Below are positions 25,564-35,068 of a DNA stretch of 64,000 bases, piece after piece; the first letter of the stretch is position 1; every line of letters starts with the position of its first letter. Made by a program: the position numbers and the translations under genes. This DNA comes from JAUIAI01 sp041396585. GTDB taxonomy: Bacteria; Pseudomonadota; Gammaproteobacteria; Burkholderiales; Burkholderiaceae_E. The notes under the pieces are model-generated. The model made no database searches and was not told the DNA's origin. It saw only the letters and a list, made by a program, of their open reading frames with translations. Location of the stretch: positions 94,399 through 158,398 of the forward strand of contig JAWKYG010000016.1 in assembly GCA_041396585.1 (NCBI GenBank), given 5' to 3'.

Positions 25564-25639
25564 GCAAGCGGAGCACGCCCGCGGGCCGCGCTCCGGGCGA
25601 TCCTGGTCATCGTCTGGCGATGATCGGTCGTGGGCCTGG

Positions 25640-26870
25640 TCAGGCGCGGGCCGCGCTCTCCAGACGTTTCACCCCGAAGACCAGGGCGATGGTCACCGCG
25701 CTGAGCATGGTCAGGCCGGCGTCGAAGCCTCCGGTCAGGTCATAGAGCGCGCCCAGGCTCAACGGGCCGAGCACACCGCCGACCTCGGCCGCCGAGAAGA
25801 ACAGGCCGGCCGCCGTTCCTGCCCGTGCCGGGCCGATATCGGGTAGCTCCACGAGCGTCAGGATCAACACCGTCATCAGTGCCGAGCGCGCGATACCTTG
25901 CATCAACAAGCCGGCGAACAGCGGCAGTGGCGCCTGAAAATGCAGCAGCAAGGACGCGGCGAACGCGGCGACACTCAAGATCAGCAGGATGCGAAAGCGC
26001 CTGCCGGGTGTGGCCAGGCGCGGGATCAGCAATGATCCGGCAATGCCGACGATGGTCGGGATCGACGCCCAGTAGCCGGCGAGTGTGGCGCTCATGCCTT
26101 CGTGGCGAAGCATTTCTGGCAGCCAGTTGTTCAGCCCGTGGTTGAACATGAACACGCCCACGCTCATCAACATCACCAACCGAACCGCCGGCGAACGCAG
26201 TAACTGGCGCACGGTCGTTGGCGCCTGCGCCGGGCCGCCGGCCGCGGCCTGTCGTCCATGCTGGCGGGCGCGCCGGCTGCCGGCCAGCAGCCACCAGAGC
26301 AGCCCGGCCAGCATGGCCACACCGGCCCAGGCGAACAACACATGGCGCCACTGCTGATCGAATGCCGGCAGCAGAACCGAGTGGGTGAGGGTGAGCGAGA
26401 TCACGCCACCCACGGACGGGCCGGTCAGATAGACCCCCATCGCGAAGCCTCGCTCCTGTCCGGTGAACCAGTGTGCGATCACCTTGGGCGCGCCGGCAGA
26501 GACGATCGGCCCGCCCAGACCGAACAGCATGACCGCGAACAACAGGCTGGCATAGTCGAAGGCCATGGCCCTTCCGAGCGCCGAAGCCGCGATGATCGCG
26601 GCCGCCAGGGTCAGTGCAGCGCGCACTCCCAGGCGGTCCAGCAGCAGACCACAGGGTACGGCGGAGACGATATACACCAGTTGCCAGGCGCCGAGGATGC
26701 TGCCCATCGCGGCATGGCTGAGCCCCAGTTCGGACTGGATCTGGCCGGCTCAGCGGTGCCAGGCTGGTGGTCACCAGGCCGAATGCGGCATAGATGAGCC
26801 ATACCCCGGCGAGGATCAACCAACGCAGGCGATCGGTGGCCTCGTCGGGGGTTGCGCGCGCGGGTGACAT
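25640..26870 (-). pseudogene. MFS transporter, single frameshift
   Basis: A major-facilitator carrier of about 409 residues when repaired. The N-terminus LRWLILAGVWLIYAAFGLVTTSLAPL lies in one frame. From about 26750 the protein continues in another frame as GQIQSELGLSHAAMGSILGAW and runs to the stop at 25640. The join needs removal of one base. Recognisable blocks are PCGLLLDRLGVR (motif A position), LTGPSVGGVI and a long hydrophilic loop, SRRARQHGRQAAAGG. Twelve membrane segments fit. It is convergent with the SDR remnant. Substrate unknown. Confidence 0.75.
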
Positions 26871-27216
26871 ATCGGGGTGCCGTGCTATGAGTGGGTCGGA
26901 GTGCCGGCAGTGCGCGCAGCCGTTTCACCCGGCTTCCTGTGGTCGAGGGCGCAAGCAGGGCGTGGTGAATGCGATCGGGGGCAATGAGGCAGACCGATAT
27001 ATTAGGGGTCAGGCCGTGCGGCGAGCAGAGCCTGTCGCATCCGATACCCGATCTGCCGCTATGATCCGCCGATCGGGCCGGCCGCTGACATGTCCGACAC
27101 CCATGCGAGGCGTCCGTCGTGCCCGCATCGGCCGGTCGGAGGCGCCGCCTGTGCTGCCCTTGCCCGTGCCCTTGCCCGCGCCGTATTCAACAAGCTGATA
27201 TGGGACAACCGATTCG
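26871..27216. other. Divergent intergenic region
   Basis: About 345 bases between the MFS gene and the acetylpolyamine amidohydrolase gene. No convincing small gene, hairpin or promoter hexamer pair was seen; an AT-rich patch near 26995-27006 (GATATATTAG) is the only promoter-like feature. Confidence 0.4.
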
Positions 27217-28239
27217 ATGAAAGCGTTTTACGATCCCGCTCAGGCGGCTCATGATCCGAAGTTCTTCCTGATCCGCGGAGAGCCGCGCGCCAATGTCGAG
27301 CAGCCCGAGCGCGCCCAACGGCTGCTGCAGGGGCTTGCCGGTCTGGGTATCCGGCCAGCCTCGCCCGGCGACTTCGGCCGTGCGCCCCTGGCCGCGATTC
27401 ACACGCCCGAGTACCTGACCTTCCTCGAAACCGGTTGGCAGCGCTGGCGCGAACTCGAGGGTGCGTCAGCGGAGATCATTCCGAACACGCACCCGGTGCG
27501 CTATCCGGGAACCTATCCCACCGGCATTCTGGGCCAGGCGGGCTGGCATCAGGCCGATACCGCATGCCCGATCGGCGAGCACACCTGGCGCTCGGCCTGC
27601 GCATCGGCGAACACCGCAATCGCCGCCGCCGAGGCGATTCTCGATGGCGAACCCCATGCCTATGCGCTTTGCCGCCCACCCGGCCATCATGCCTATGCGG
27701 ATCTCGCCGGCGGCTTCTGTTATCTGAACAATGTGGCGATTGCCGCCCAGCGACTGCGCTCACGCCATGAGCGCATTGCGATTCTGGATGTCGATGTGCA
27801 TCACGGCAATGGCACGCAGGGAATCTTCTGGCACCGGCGGGACGTGCTGACGATCTCCACGCATTGCGATCCGCAGACGTTATATCCGTTCAGCTATGGT
27901 CATGTCGGCGAGCGCGGAGCGGGCGAGGGCGAGGGCTTCAATGTCAACATCCCCCTGCCGCGGGGCAGCGGCGATGATGCGCTTTTGCAGGCGCTGCCGC
28001 GGGCGGCGGCGCTGATCGAAGCATTCGCCCCTGGCGTGCTGGTGGTCGCGCTCGGTCTCGACACCTCCGAGGAAGATCCCCTGCAGGGCATGAAGGTCAC
28101 CACGCCGGGCTTCGAGCGGCTGGGGCGCTTCATCGGCCGGCTTGGTCTGCCTACGCTCTATGTGCAGGAGGGTGGCTATCTGTCGCCCAGCCTGGGCGCG
28201 AATCTCGCCTCCTTCCTGACCGGAGTCATGGACCGATGA
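27217..28239 (+). CDS. Acetylpolyamine amidohydrolase / histone-deacetylase family
   Basis: A 340-residue zinc hydrolase of the arginase/deacetylase fold. It looks like the bacterial acetylpolyamine amidohydrolase branch (AphA type, about 340 residues) because of YLTFLETGWQRW and the RYPGTYPTGILGQAG segment. Catalytic blocks are CRPPGHHAYADLAGGFCYLNN, with the His-His dyad, and ILDVDVHHGNGTQ, with zinc ligands Asp and His. GLDTSEEDP supplies a further Asp, and the closing block is VQEGGYLSPSLGANLASFL. It would release acetate from acetylated polyamines or similar amides in the cytoplasm. It is the first gene of a tightly coupled three-gene operon. Confidence 0.9.
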   Translation: MKAFYDPAQAAHDPKFFLIRGEPRANVEQPERAQRLLQGLAGLGIRPASPGDFGRAPLAAIHTPEYLTFLETGWQRWRELEGASAEIIPNTHPVRYPGTYPTGILGQAGWHQADTACPIGEHTWRSACASANTAIAAAEAILDGEPHAYALCRPPGHHAYADLAGGFCYLNNVAIAAQRLRSRHERIAILDVDVHHGNGTQGIFWHRRDVLTISTHCDPQTLYPFSYGHVGERGAGEGEGFNVNIPLPRGSGDDALLQALPRAAALIEAFAPGVLVVALGLDTSEEDPLQGMKVTTPGFERLGRFIGRLGLPTLYVQEGGYLSPSLGANLASFLTGVMDR

Positions 28240-29405
28240 GCCTCGTTCTCGATCCCTTGCCCGCGGCGGTCCTGCCGGCGGGTGTGCGCGCGCGTCATCA
28301 GAACAATGGCAATGGCCTGGAGATGCATCTGCTCGAGGCCGGATGGGAGCAGCCGGGGCGCCCCTTGCTGCTGTTGCTGCATGGCTTTCCGGAACTGGCC
28401 TACAGCTGGCGCTCGGTGATGCCCGCACTGGCGCAGGCCGGCTATCACGTGGTTGCGCCGGACCAGCGCGGCTATGGACGAACCACCGGTTGGGTCGCCG
28501 ACTATGACGGCGATCTGAGCTCGTTTCGCATGATCAATCTGGTTCGCGATGCGCTGGGGCTGGTCTGGGCGCTCGGCCACACAGAGGTGGCGGCCGTGGT
28601 CGGCCATGACTTCGGTTCGACCGTCGCGGGCTGGTGCTCGATCATCCGGCCCGATGTCTTTCGTCGTGTGGTGTTGATGAGCGCCCCGTTTTCGGGGCCG
28701 CCGCCGCGCCCGGTCGTTGCCAGTGCCGGCGAGCGCGGCGGGCGTCCGCTGGCCGAGAAGGCGGCCGACGTACATGCGGCCCTGGCGCGCCTGGCGCGCC
28801 CGCGAAAGCACTATCAGTGGTACTACAGCACGCGCGCCGCCAACGAAGACATGTGGCACAGCCCGCAGGGAATGCGCGATTTCCTGCGCGCGTATTTTCA
28901 TATGAAGAGCGCCGACTGGGAGGCCAACCGCCCGTATCGCCTGTCCGGCTGGGATGCCGAGGCGCTCGCCCAGATGCCCACTTACTACATCATGGATCTC
29001 GATCGGAATATGGCGCAGACCGTGGCCGACGATCTGCCCGCAGCGAGTGCGATCGCGGCCAACCGCTGGCTGCCCGAGTCGGCGATGGATGTCTATGTGG
29101 ATGAGTATCGCCGCAACGGGTTTCAGGGCGGGCTGCAGTGGTACCGCTGCCAGACGGGCTCGCAGTTCACGGCCGAGGCGCAGCTGTTTGCCGGGCGCAC
29201 GATCGATGTACCCGCCATGTTCGTGGCCGGTGAGGCCGACTGGGGCGTCTATCAGAAGCCGGGTGATATCGAGCATCTGCAGGGCGCGCTGTCGCGCGAC
29301 TGGCGCGGCACTCATCTGGTGCCCGGAGCCGGTCACTGGGTTCAGCAGGAGCAGCCGCAGGCGGTGATCGAGAAGCTGCTGACTTTCCTGGCCGGAGACG
29401 CTTGA
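28236..29405 (+). CDS. Alpha/beta-hydrolase, epoxide hydrolase-like
   Basis: A 389-residue alpha/beta-hydrolase. HGFPE near residues 50-54 forms the oxyanion hole, and the nucleophile Asp lies in VVGHDFGSTV. A large cap domain (residues about 160-300) follows. The acid is probably Asp in VAGEADWGVY, and the base His lies in PGAGHWVQQEQP. This layout is that of epoxide hydrolases and haloalkane dehalogenases. HGFPE and the cap favour epoxide hydrolase. The start overlaps the deacetylase-family gene by four bases (ATGA), so they are translationally coupled. Confidence 0.88.
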   Translation: MSLVLDPLPAAVLPAGVRARHQNNGNGLEMHLLEAGWEQPGRPLLLLLHGFPELAYSWRSVMPALAQAGYHVVAPDQRGYGRTTGWVADYDGDLSSFRMINLVRDALGLVWALGHTEVAAVVGHDFGSTVAGWCSIIRPDVFRRVVLMSAPFSGPPPRPVVASAGERGGRPLAEKAADVHAALARLARPRKHYQWYYSTRAANEDMWHSPQGMRDFLRAYFHMKSADWEANRPYRLSGWDAEALAQMPTYYIMDLDRNMAQTVADDLPAASAIAANRWLPESAMDVYVDEYRRNGFQGGLQWYRCQTGSQFTAEAQLFAGRTIDVPAMFVAGEADWGVYQKPGDIEHLQGALSRDWRGTHLVPGAGHWVQQEQPQAVIEKLLTFLAGDA

Positions 29406-31673
29406 ATGACGGGGCAGAGGCCGGCGCAGACGCTCGATGACCTGCTGCGCGAGAACCCGGATGCGCCGGCGCTACGCAATGAGGCCGGCACCGTGAGTCG
29501 CGGCGAGTTGCGGGCCGCGGCGGCGGCGATGGCGGGCGAGCTGTCGGCGCTCGGTCTCGAATCCGGTGATGCGATCGGCATCTGGCTGCCCGAGGGGCCC
29601 GCCTGGATTCAGGTGCTGCTGGCCGCCGCGCGCCTGGATCTGTTTCTGGTGCCCCTGTCGACCCGCTACACCGAGCGCGAGGCTACCCATGCGCTGTCCG
29701 TGGCGCAGGCGCGCGCGATCATCACCACGGCAAGCTTTCTCGGTATCGACTTCGCTGACATGACCGCTGCGCTGCGCCGCAGGATGCCGCGGATCGAACA
29801 CACGCTGTTCATCGCCGATCCCCGCCGCCTGCATCGGCCCGATGGTTTGGTTGCCGATGTCGAGCCCGATGCCGACACGGCCGCGCGCAACGATCCGCCG
29901 CTGGCCTGCTTCAGCACCTCGGGAACCACCGGCCTGCCGAAACTGGCCCCGCACGGTCAGGCCAGCATCGCGCGCCACGCCGTGGCGGCTGCCCGGGCAT
30001 TCGATCTGCGAGCGGACGACCAGATGCTCTGCGCGTTGCCCTTCTACGGGGTCTTCGGTTTCATGACGGTTCTGAGCGCGCTGGCTGCGGGCGCCAGCTG
30101 CCGCGTGCAACCGGTATTCGATGCCGGCCAGGCCCTGGGTGCGTTCACCGACGGGGTGACACATTTCATCGGCGCCGATGCCATGTACGACGCCATCTTC
30201 GAGGCCCCCGATGCCTGCTTCCCGAAGTTCCGCCGCGGCGGCATCGCGGATTTCGTCGGCCGGGCCGCGCACTGGGTGCCGGTGCTCGAGCAACGGCTGG
30301 GCGCGCGCATCAGCGGCTTGTACGGATCCTCCGAATGCTATGCGCTGATGGCGGTTCGCGATCCGCAGGCACCGGCGGCCGAGCGCGCCAGGAGCGGCGG
30401 CCGGGTGGTGGATCCAGAGATCGAGATCAGCGTGCGCGATCCGCGCACCGATGCTGCCTGCGCGATCGGCGAGGCGGGCGAACTCTGGCTGCGCGGCCCC
30501 AATGTGATGCCGGGCTATGTCAACAATCCGCAGGCCAGCGAACGTGCGTTTGACGAACAAGGCTGGTTCCGCACGGGCGATCTGTGTTCGCTCGATAGCG
30601 CGGATACCTTCACCTACTATGCGCGGCTCGGTGATGGCCTGCGCCTGCGTGGCTATCTGGTGGATCCGGCCGAGATCGAGCGCTGGCTCTGCGAGCACCC
30701 GGGCATCGCGGCCGCCCAGGTGGTTGGCGTGCATCGCACCGGCGAGGGCGACCGCGCCGTCGCCTTCGTGCTTCCGGCCGAAGGCGTGCAGGCCGATCCA
30801 CCGGCCTGGGACGCGCATTGTCGTCAGGGGCTGGCGCCCTTCAAACGCCCGAGTCGGATTGTCGCGGTCGAGGCCTTTCCGGTGATATATGGGCCCAACG
30901 GCACGAAGATTCAGAAGGCCGTGTTACGCGAGCAGGCGGCAGCCTTGCTGGCCGCGACCGATCGAAGTCGCGCCCGGGCCGCTGATTCCCCTGGCCGCGG
31001 CCCCGGCTCAAGGCACCACCTTGCCCGGGTTGAGCCGCCCGTGCGGATCGAGCGTGCGTTTGATGTCGCGCATCAGATCGACCGCGACCGGATCGCGCAC
31101 CCGGCCCAGCGCATGGCGTTTGGACGAGCCGATCCCGTGCTCGGCGGCAATGCTGCCGTTCAGATCCATGGCCAGGTCCTCGAGTGCTCGTACCAGTGCC
31201 GGCCAATGGGCGGTGAATTCCGCCGCCGGCATCGACTCCGGGCGCCATACATTGAAATGGATGTTGCCATCGCCAATGTGGCCGAACGGCACCGCGCGCA
31301 CCGGCCACGATGGCATCGACGAGCACCGCGCCGCGCGCGACGAACTCGGGGATCGCCGAGCAGGGCACTGACTGGTCGTTCTTCAGGCTGGAGGGATCGC
31401 CGACGGCGGCCAGCGCGATGCCCTCGCGGATCTTCCACAGACGCCGGCGTTGATCGTCGCTCTCGGCGATCACCGCATCGGTCGCCAGGCCCTCGTCGAC
31501 CGCCTCGGCCAAGGCCTCTTCCAGTGCCTCGCGCAGCGCGAAGTGCCTCGACGAGGTCTCCGCCTCGATCAGGATCTGCCAGGCATGCTGTTCGGCGAAC
31601 GGGCGTTGCGTCTCGCCGATCGCCTGCAGGCTCAGCGTCATGCCCAGTGCCGGGATCATTTCGCAGGCGGTGA
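29406..31673 (+). CDS. AMP-binding acyl-CoA synthetase with aberrant C-terminal extension
   Basis: An ANL-superfamily ligase. The ATP loop is CFSTSGTTGLPKLAPH near residue 170, the second motif YGSSECYA, then GWFRTGDL and FKRPSRIV, and the catalytic Lys is probably in GTKIQKAVLRE near 510. The start ATG directly follows the epoxide hydrolase TGA. The family normally ends close to residue 520 (about position 30965). Here no stop occurs until 31673, and the extra 240 residues are antisense to the converging FAD oxidase gene, so they are not real. A TGA at 30983 in another frame suggests a missed base near the end. It activates a carboxylic acid, perhaps one made by the two upstream hydrolases. 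Confidence 0.8.
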   Translation: MTGQRPAQTLDDLLRENPDAPALRNEAGTVSRGELRAAAAAMAGELSALGLESGDAIGIWLPEGPAWIQVLLAAARLDLFLVPLSTRYTEREATHALSVAQARAIITTASFLGIDFADMTAALRRRMPRIEHTLFIADPRRLHRPDGLVADVEPDADTAARNDPPLACFSTSGTTGLPKLAPHGQASIARHAVAAARAFDLRADDQMLCALPFYGVFGFMTVLSALAAGASCRVQPVFDAGQALGAFTDGVTHFIGADAMYDAIFEAPDACFPKFRRGGIADFVGRAAHWVPVLEQRLGARISGLYGSSECYALMAVRDPQAPAAERARSGGRVVDPEIEISVRDPRTDAACAIGEAGELWLRGPNVMPGYVNNPQASERAFDEQGWFRTGDLCSLDSADTFTYYARLGDGLRLRGYLVDPAEIERWLCEHPGIAAAQVVGVHRTGEGDRAVAFVLPAEGVQADPPAWDAHCRQGLAPFKRPSRIVAVEAFPVIYGPNGTKIQKAVLREQAAALLAATDRSRARAADSPGRGPGSRHHLARVEPPVRIERAFDVAHQIDRDRIAHPAQRMAFGRADPVLGGNAAVQIHGQVLECSYQCRPMGGEFRRRHRLRAPYIEMDVAIANVAERHRAHRPRWHRRAPRRARRTRGSPSRALTGRSSGWRDRRRRPARCPRGSSTDAGVDRRSRRSPHRSPGPRRPPRPRPLPVPRAARSASTRSPPRSGSARHAVRRTGVASRRSPAGSASCPVPGSFRRR

Positions 31674-32424
31674 TCACCTCGCCGAGTCGTTCGCGCAGGA
31701 AGGCCAGCAGGCCGACGGCCTGAGCGACCGCGGGAACGGCCACCAGCGCGGTTTCCCGGCGCAGGGCGCGGGGAAAGAGTTTGAGAACGGCCGCGGTGAT
31801 AACGCCCAACGTGCCCTCGGACCCGAGAAACAACTGTTTCAGGTCATAGCCGGCGTTGTCCTTGCGAAGGCCGCGCAGCGCATCGAGGACGCGACCGTCC
31901 GGCAGCACGACCTCGAGACCGAGGACCAGATCACGCGCCATACCGAAGCGCAGCACCGCATTGCCACCGGCATTGGTGGACAGGCAGCCACCGATCTGTG
32001 CGCTGCCTTCGCCGCCGTGGGAGAGCGGAAAGAGCCGGTTCGATTGCTCGGCCTGTTGCTGGACCTGGGCCAGGATGCAACCGGCCTCGACCGTCATCGT
32101 GTTGTTGAGCAGATCGATCTCGCGCACCCGGTTCATGCGCTCCAGGGAGATCAGCACCTGTGCGCCACTTTCATCGGTCATGCTGCCGCCGCAAAAGCCG
32201 GTATTGCCACCGATCGGCACCACGACTGCCCCGGCGTACGCGCATTCCTGCATCGCCGCTGCCAGCTCGGCGGTGCTGGACGGGCGCAGGAGAATGCCGG
32301 GAGCCGCATGCTTCGATCTGAGGATGTCGTGGCGGAAGCGATCATCGATCGCCCCACCGATCTGCAGGGCTGGTTCGGGCAGAATGCGCTGAAGTTTCTG
32401 GGCCAGGGCGCTGATGTCGGTCAT
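31008..32424 (-). pseudogene. FAD-linked 2-hydroxyacid oxidase (GlcD/D-lactate dehydrogenase-like), single frameshift
   Basis: A flavoprotein of about 471 residues in the FAD_binding_4 / FAD-oxidase_C family. FAD-binding blocks are VVVPIGGNTGFCGGS, LSHGGEGSAQIGGCLSTNAGG and LKQLFLGSEGTLGVITAAVL. The C-terminal blocks are FGHIGDGNIHFNV, GSIAAEHGIGSSKRHAL and LDPHGRLNPGKV. Homologues oxidise D-lactate, glycolate or D-2-hydroxyglutarate. The frame breaks near 31303, where one extra G gives GARGAVRP instead of VRAVPFGH; the rest is collinear. Start chosen at the ATG at 32424, beginning MTDISALAQKL; an in-frame ATG lies 28 codons upstream. It follows the aminotransferase on the same strand. Confidence 0.85.
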
Positions 32425-32532
32425 CCGGGTTCTCGGTAGGCGGGATGGAACGCTCCGGCTCACGTCACCTTTGACGGCAACACCGGGTGATGCATGAGAT
32501 TGCACCACAGTTCCATGCGGGTGATCATGGGC

Positions 32533-33906
32533 TCAGTGAGTGGCTGAGGATGTCCCCGCGGCCCCATGTTCGGCACGGGCCTCGGACAGCGCGGCCTCGA
32601 TGGCCGCACGCAGCCGCTCGGCAATGAGCCCGATCTCTTCGCTGCCGATGATGTAGGGCGGCGCCAGCAGAACATGGTCGCCCGAGCGGCCGTCGACTGT
32701 GCCGCCCATCGGGTAGACCATCAGACCGCGCTCGAACGCGGCGCGCTTGATCCGGGCATGGGTGGACCATGCATGCGGCAGCGGCGAGTTGCTGTCGCGA
32801 TCGGCGACCAGTTCGACACCGACGAACAGGCCGCGGCCACGGATCTGGCCGATCTGCGGATGCTCGCCCAGGCTGGCCTGCAAGGCGGCCCGTAACTCGT
32901 CACCGCGACGCAGCACCTGGGCGAGCAGATTGGCCCGTTCTATTTCGCCGACCACCGCGAGCGCGGCGGCCGCGGCCACCGGATGTCCGAGATAGGTGTG
33001 CCCGTGCTGGAAGGCGCCCGAGCCGGCCGCGATGGTGTCGTGAATTTTCGCCGAACAGAGCATTGCGCCGATCGGTTGATAACCGCCCCCAAGGCCCTTG
33101 GCGATGCAGACGATGTCGGGTGCGATGCCCTCGGCCTCGCAGGCGAACAGGGTTCCGGTGCGCCCCATGCCGCACATGACCTCGTCCAGGATCAACAGGA
33201 CACCGTATTGGTCGCAGATCTCGCGGATGCGGCGAAAGTAGCCGGCCTCGGCCGCCACCGCACCCAGCGTGGCGCCGACGACCGGCTCGGCGATGAAGGC
33301 GGCCACCTGATCCGGGCCGACCGAGAGCAGCAGCGTTTCCAACTGGTTGGCGACCCGTTGGCCGTAGGCCTGTGGCGTTTCACCGGGCTGGCCCTCGCGC
33401 CAGTAAAAGCATGGGTCGATGTGCAGCATGGCATCGGACAGCAGCGGGGCGAAAGGGGCCTTGCGAAGTGCATTGCCGCCGGCGGCCAGCGCGCCGAGCG
33501 TGTTGCCGTGATAGCTCTGACGTCGGGCGACGATATGCCGGCGCTGCGGCTCGCCGCGCTCCAGGTGATACTGGCGGGCCAGCTTGACCGCGGCCTCGAC
33601 GGCTTCCGAACCACCACTGACCAGCAACACGCGGTCGATCCCCTGCGGCGCACGCTCGATGAGCCAGTCGGCCAGCGCCTCGGCGGGCTCGCTGCTGAAG
33701 AAACTGGTGTGCGCATAGGCAAGCCGACCGGCCTGGCGCGCGATCGCCTCGCGCACCGCCGGATGGCCGTGACCCAGGCAGGAGACCGCGGCGCCGCCGC
33801 AGGCATCGAGGAATCGGCGGCCGTCGCCGGCCGTCAGCCAGACGCCCTCGCCATGCTCGGCGATCGGCATCGGGGCATTGCAGCGGCGGTGAAAAAGGTG
33901 CGACAT
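32533..33906 (-). CDS. Class-III PLP-dependent aminotransferase
   Basis: A 457-residue omega-amino-acid/acetylornithine-type aminotransferase. GDGRRFLDACGGAAVSCLGHGHP is near the start and VSGGSEAVEAAVKLARQY forms the phosphate cup. Others are RRQSYHGNTLGAL, LILDEVMCGMGRTG (Asp to the pyridine nitrogen) and IAKGLGGGYQPIGAM (Schiff-base Lys); FQHGHTYLGHPVAAAAAL follows. It moves an amino group from an amine or omega-amino acid to pyruvate or 2-oxoglutarate. Start taken at the ATG at 33906; upstream sequence holds operator-like repeats. It is divergent from the RpiR regulator and followed by the FAD oxidase, suggesting a small catabolic operon. Confidence 0.92.
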   Translation of the reverse strand: MSHLFHRRCNAPMPIAEHGEGVWLTAGDGRRFLDACGGAAVSCLGHGHPAVREAIARQAGRLAYAHTSFFSSEPAEALADWLIERAPQGIDRVLLVSGGSEAVEAAVKLARQYHLERGEPQRRHIVARRQSYHGNTLGALAAGGNALRKAPFAPLLSDAMLHIDPCFYWREGQPGETPQAYGQRVANQLETLLLSVGPDQVAAFIAEPVVGATLGAVAAEAGYFRRIREICDQYGVLLILDEVMCGMGRTGTLFACEAEGIAPDIVCIAKGLGGGYQPIGAMLCSAKIHDTIAAGSGAFQHGHTYLGHPVAAAAALAVVGEIERANLLAQVLRRGDELRAALQASLGEHPQIGQIRGRGLFVGVELVADRDSNSPLPHAWSTHARIKRAAFERGLMVYPMGGTVDGRSGDHVLLAPPYIIGSEEIGLIAERLRAAIEAALSEARAEHGAAGTSSATH

Positions 33907-33948
33907 ATCGGCGTCCGTTTGAAGAGCTGTTTCAACGTATGCTATTGA

Positions 33949-33966
33949 CTGAAACACGTGTTTCAG
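33949..33966. promoter_or_regulatory. 18-bp perfect palindrome, probable RpiR operator
   Basis: CTGAAACACGTGTTTCAG is a perfect palindrome in the spacer between the aminotransferase and RpiR genes. A second, weaker inverted repeat (TTGAA-N7-TTCAA, 33919-33935) lies just before the aminotransferase start. A TTGACT (-35-like) at 33945-33950 overlaps the left edge. RpiR proteins typically bind GAAA/TTTC inverted repeats, so this is likely the shared operator. Confidence 0.65.
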
Positions 33967-33983
33967 ATGGCGCAGAGGCATCG

Positions 33984-34898
33984 GTGTCGAAAATTCCTGA
34001 CGCGCGCCCCGATCGCGGGGCCACACTCCCGGGCGAGGGTCTGCAGCGGCGTCTTGTCGATGCCGCCGGGCGGCTCAGTCCGCGCCTGCGCGCGCTTGCG
34101 GAGCGACTGCTGAGCCATCCCGAAGATGTCGCCACCGCTACCTTGCGTGAGCTGGCCGAGCGGTGGCAGGTTGCACCCGCCAGCCTGTCGCGCCTGGCGC
34201 GCGCCCTGGGCTATGACCGCTACGAAGGTTTGCGCGAAGACTGTCGCCGCGAGGTTGCGCTGCGCGAACGGGTCTTTGCCGGGCGCGCCCGTGCGGTGCA
34301 GTCACAGCGACGCGGGCGCGGCGCGGGCGGGATGCTTGCGCGCCACGCCCAGGCGGCCATGGTCAATGCCGCGGCCCTGCCGGAGCGCATTGCCGAGAGC
34401 GAACTGCAGCACGCAGCGCGTCGTCTGGTGCAGGCGCGGCGCGTGGTGCTGGTCGGGGCGCTGAGTTCGGCGGCCCTGATCGACTATCTTGCCTACATGG
34501 GCACGCTGGTGTTCGGGCATTGGCAGGTGGCGGGCCGGGGCGGCTCGCCGCTGGCGGCGGGCATCGCCGAGCTGAGCGGCCGCGATCTCGTCCTGCTGGT
34601 TTCGATGCGGCCCTATGCCCAGGCCTCGGTCGATGCGGCGCGGCAGGCGCACGCCGCCGGCGTGCCGTTGATCGTACTGACCGATCTGCCCACGGCGCCG
34701 GTTGCCGACCTCGCCGATCAGGTCTTCTGCCTGCCCGCCGACGGTCCGCACTTTCTGAGCTCGCACGTGGCCACCCTGGTGTTGTTCGAGGCGTTGATCG
34801 CCGCCGCGATCGCGCTGCGCGGCGGTGGCGCGCTGGCCCATATCGAACGTCTCGAAAAGGCCTATCACGAGGCCGGTATCTACTGGACGGGTCGCTGA
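33984..34898 (+). CDS. MurR/RpiR family transcriptional regulator
   Basis: A 304-residue regulator. The N-terminal HTH_6 domain includes LRELAERWQVAPASLSRLARALGYDRYEGL. The C-terminal SIS (sugar-isomerase) domain includes VVLVGALSSAALIDYLAYMG, then LVLLVSMRPYAQASVDAARQA and IVLTDLPTAPVADLADQVFCL. The SIS domain usually binds a phosphorylated sugar or related metabolite that relieves repression. An in-frame ATG at 33939 exists, but the GTG at 33984 has AGAGG five bases upstream and leaves the palindromic operator outside the coding region. Divergent from the aminotransferase. Confidence 0.9.
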   Translation: MSKIPDARPDRGATLPGEGLQRRLVDAAGRLSPRLRALAERLLSHPEDVATATLRELAERWQVAPASLSRLARALGYDRYEGLREDCRREVALRERVFAGRARAVQSQRRGRGAGGMLARHAQAAMVNAAALPERIAESELQHAARRLVQARRVVLVGALSSAALIDYLAYMGTLVFGHWQVAGRGGSPLAAGIAELSGRDLVLLVSMRPYAQASVDAARQAHAAGVPLIVLTDLPTAPVADLADQVFCLPADGPHFLSSHVATLVLFEALIAAAIALRGGGALAHIERLEKAYHEAGIYWTGR

Positions 34899-35068
34899 GC
34901 GTGGCTACGCGGCGGGCGCCCTCTGTGTGCGCTCGCGATGGCCGGTTATCATCGGATCACGCGGTAAGCGCCAAAGCTGATCCGCGCCTCGAGCGGTTGG
35001 TGCCTGCTTGCAGCGGCACCCGTCATCCACCCCGGTTTCGTACCCGGAACACTTGCGGTTTTCACCCG

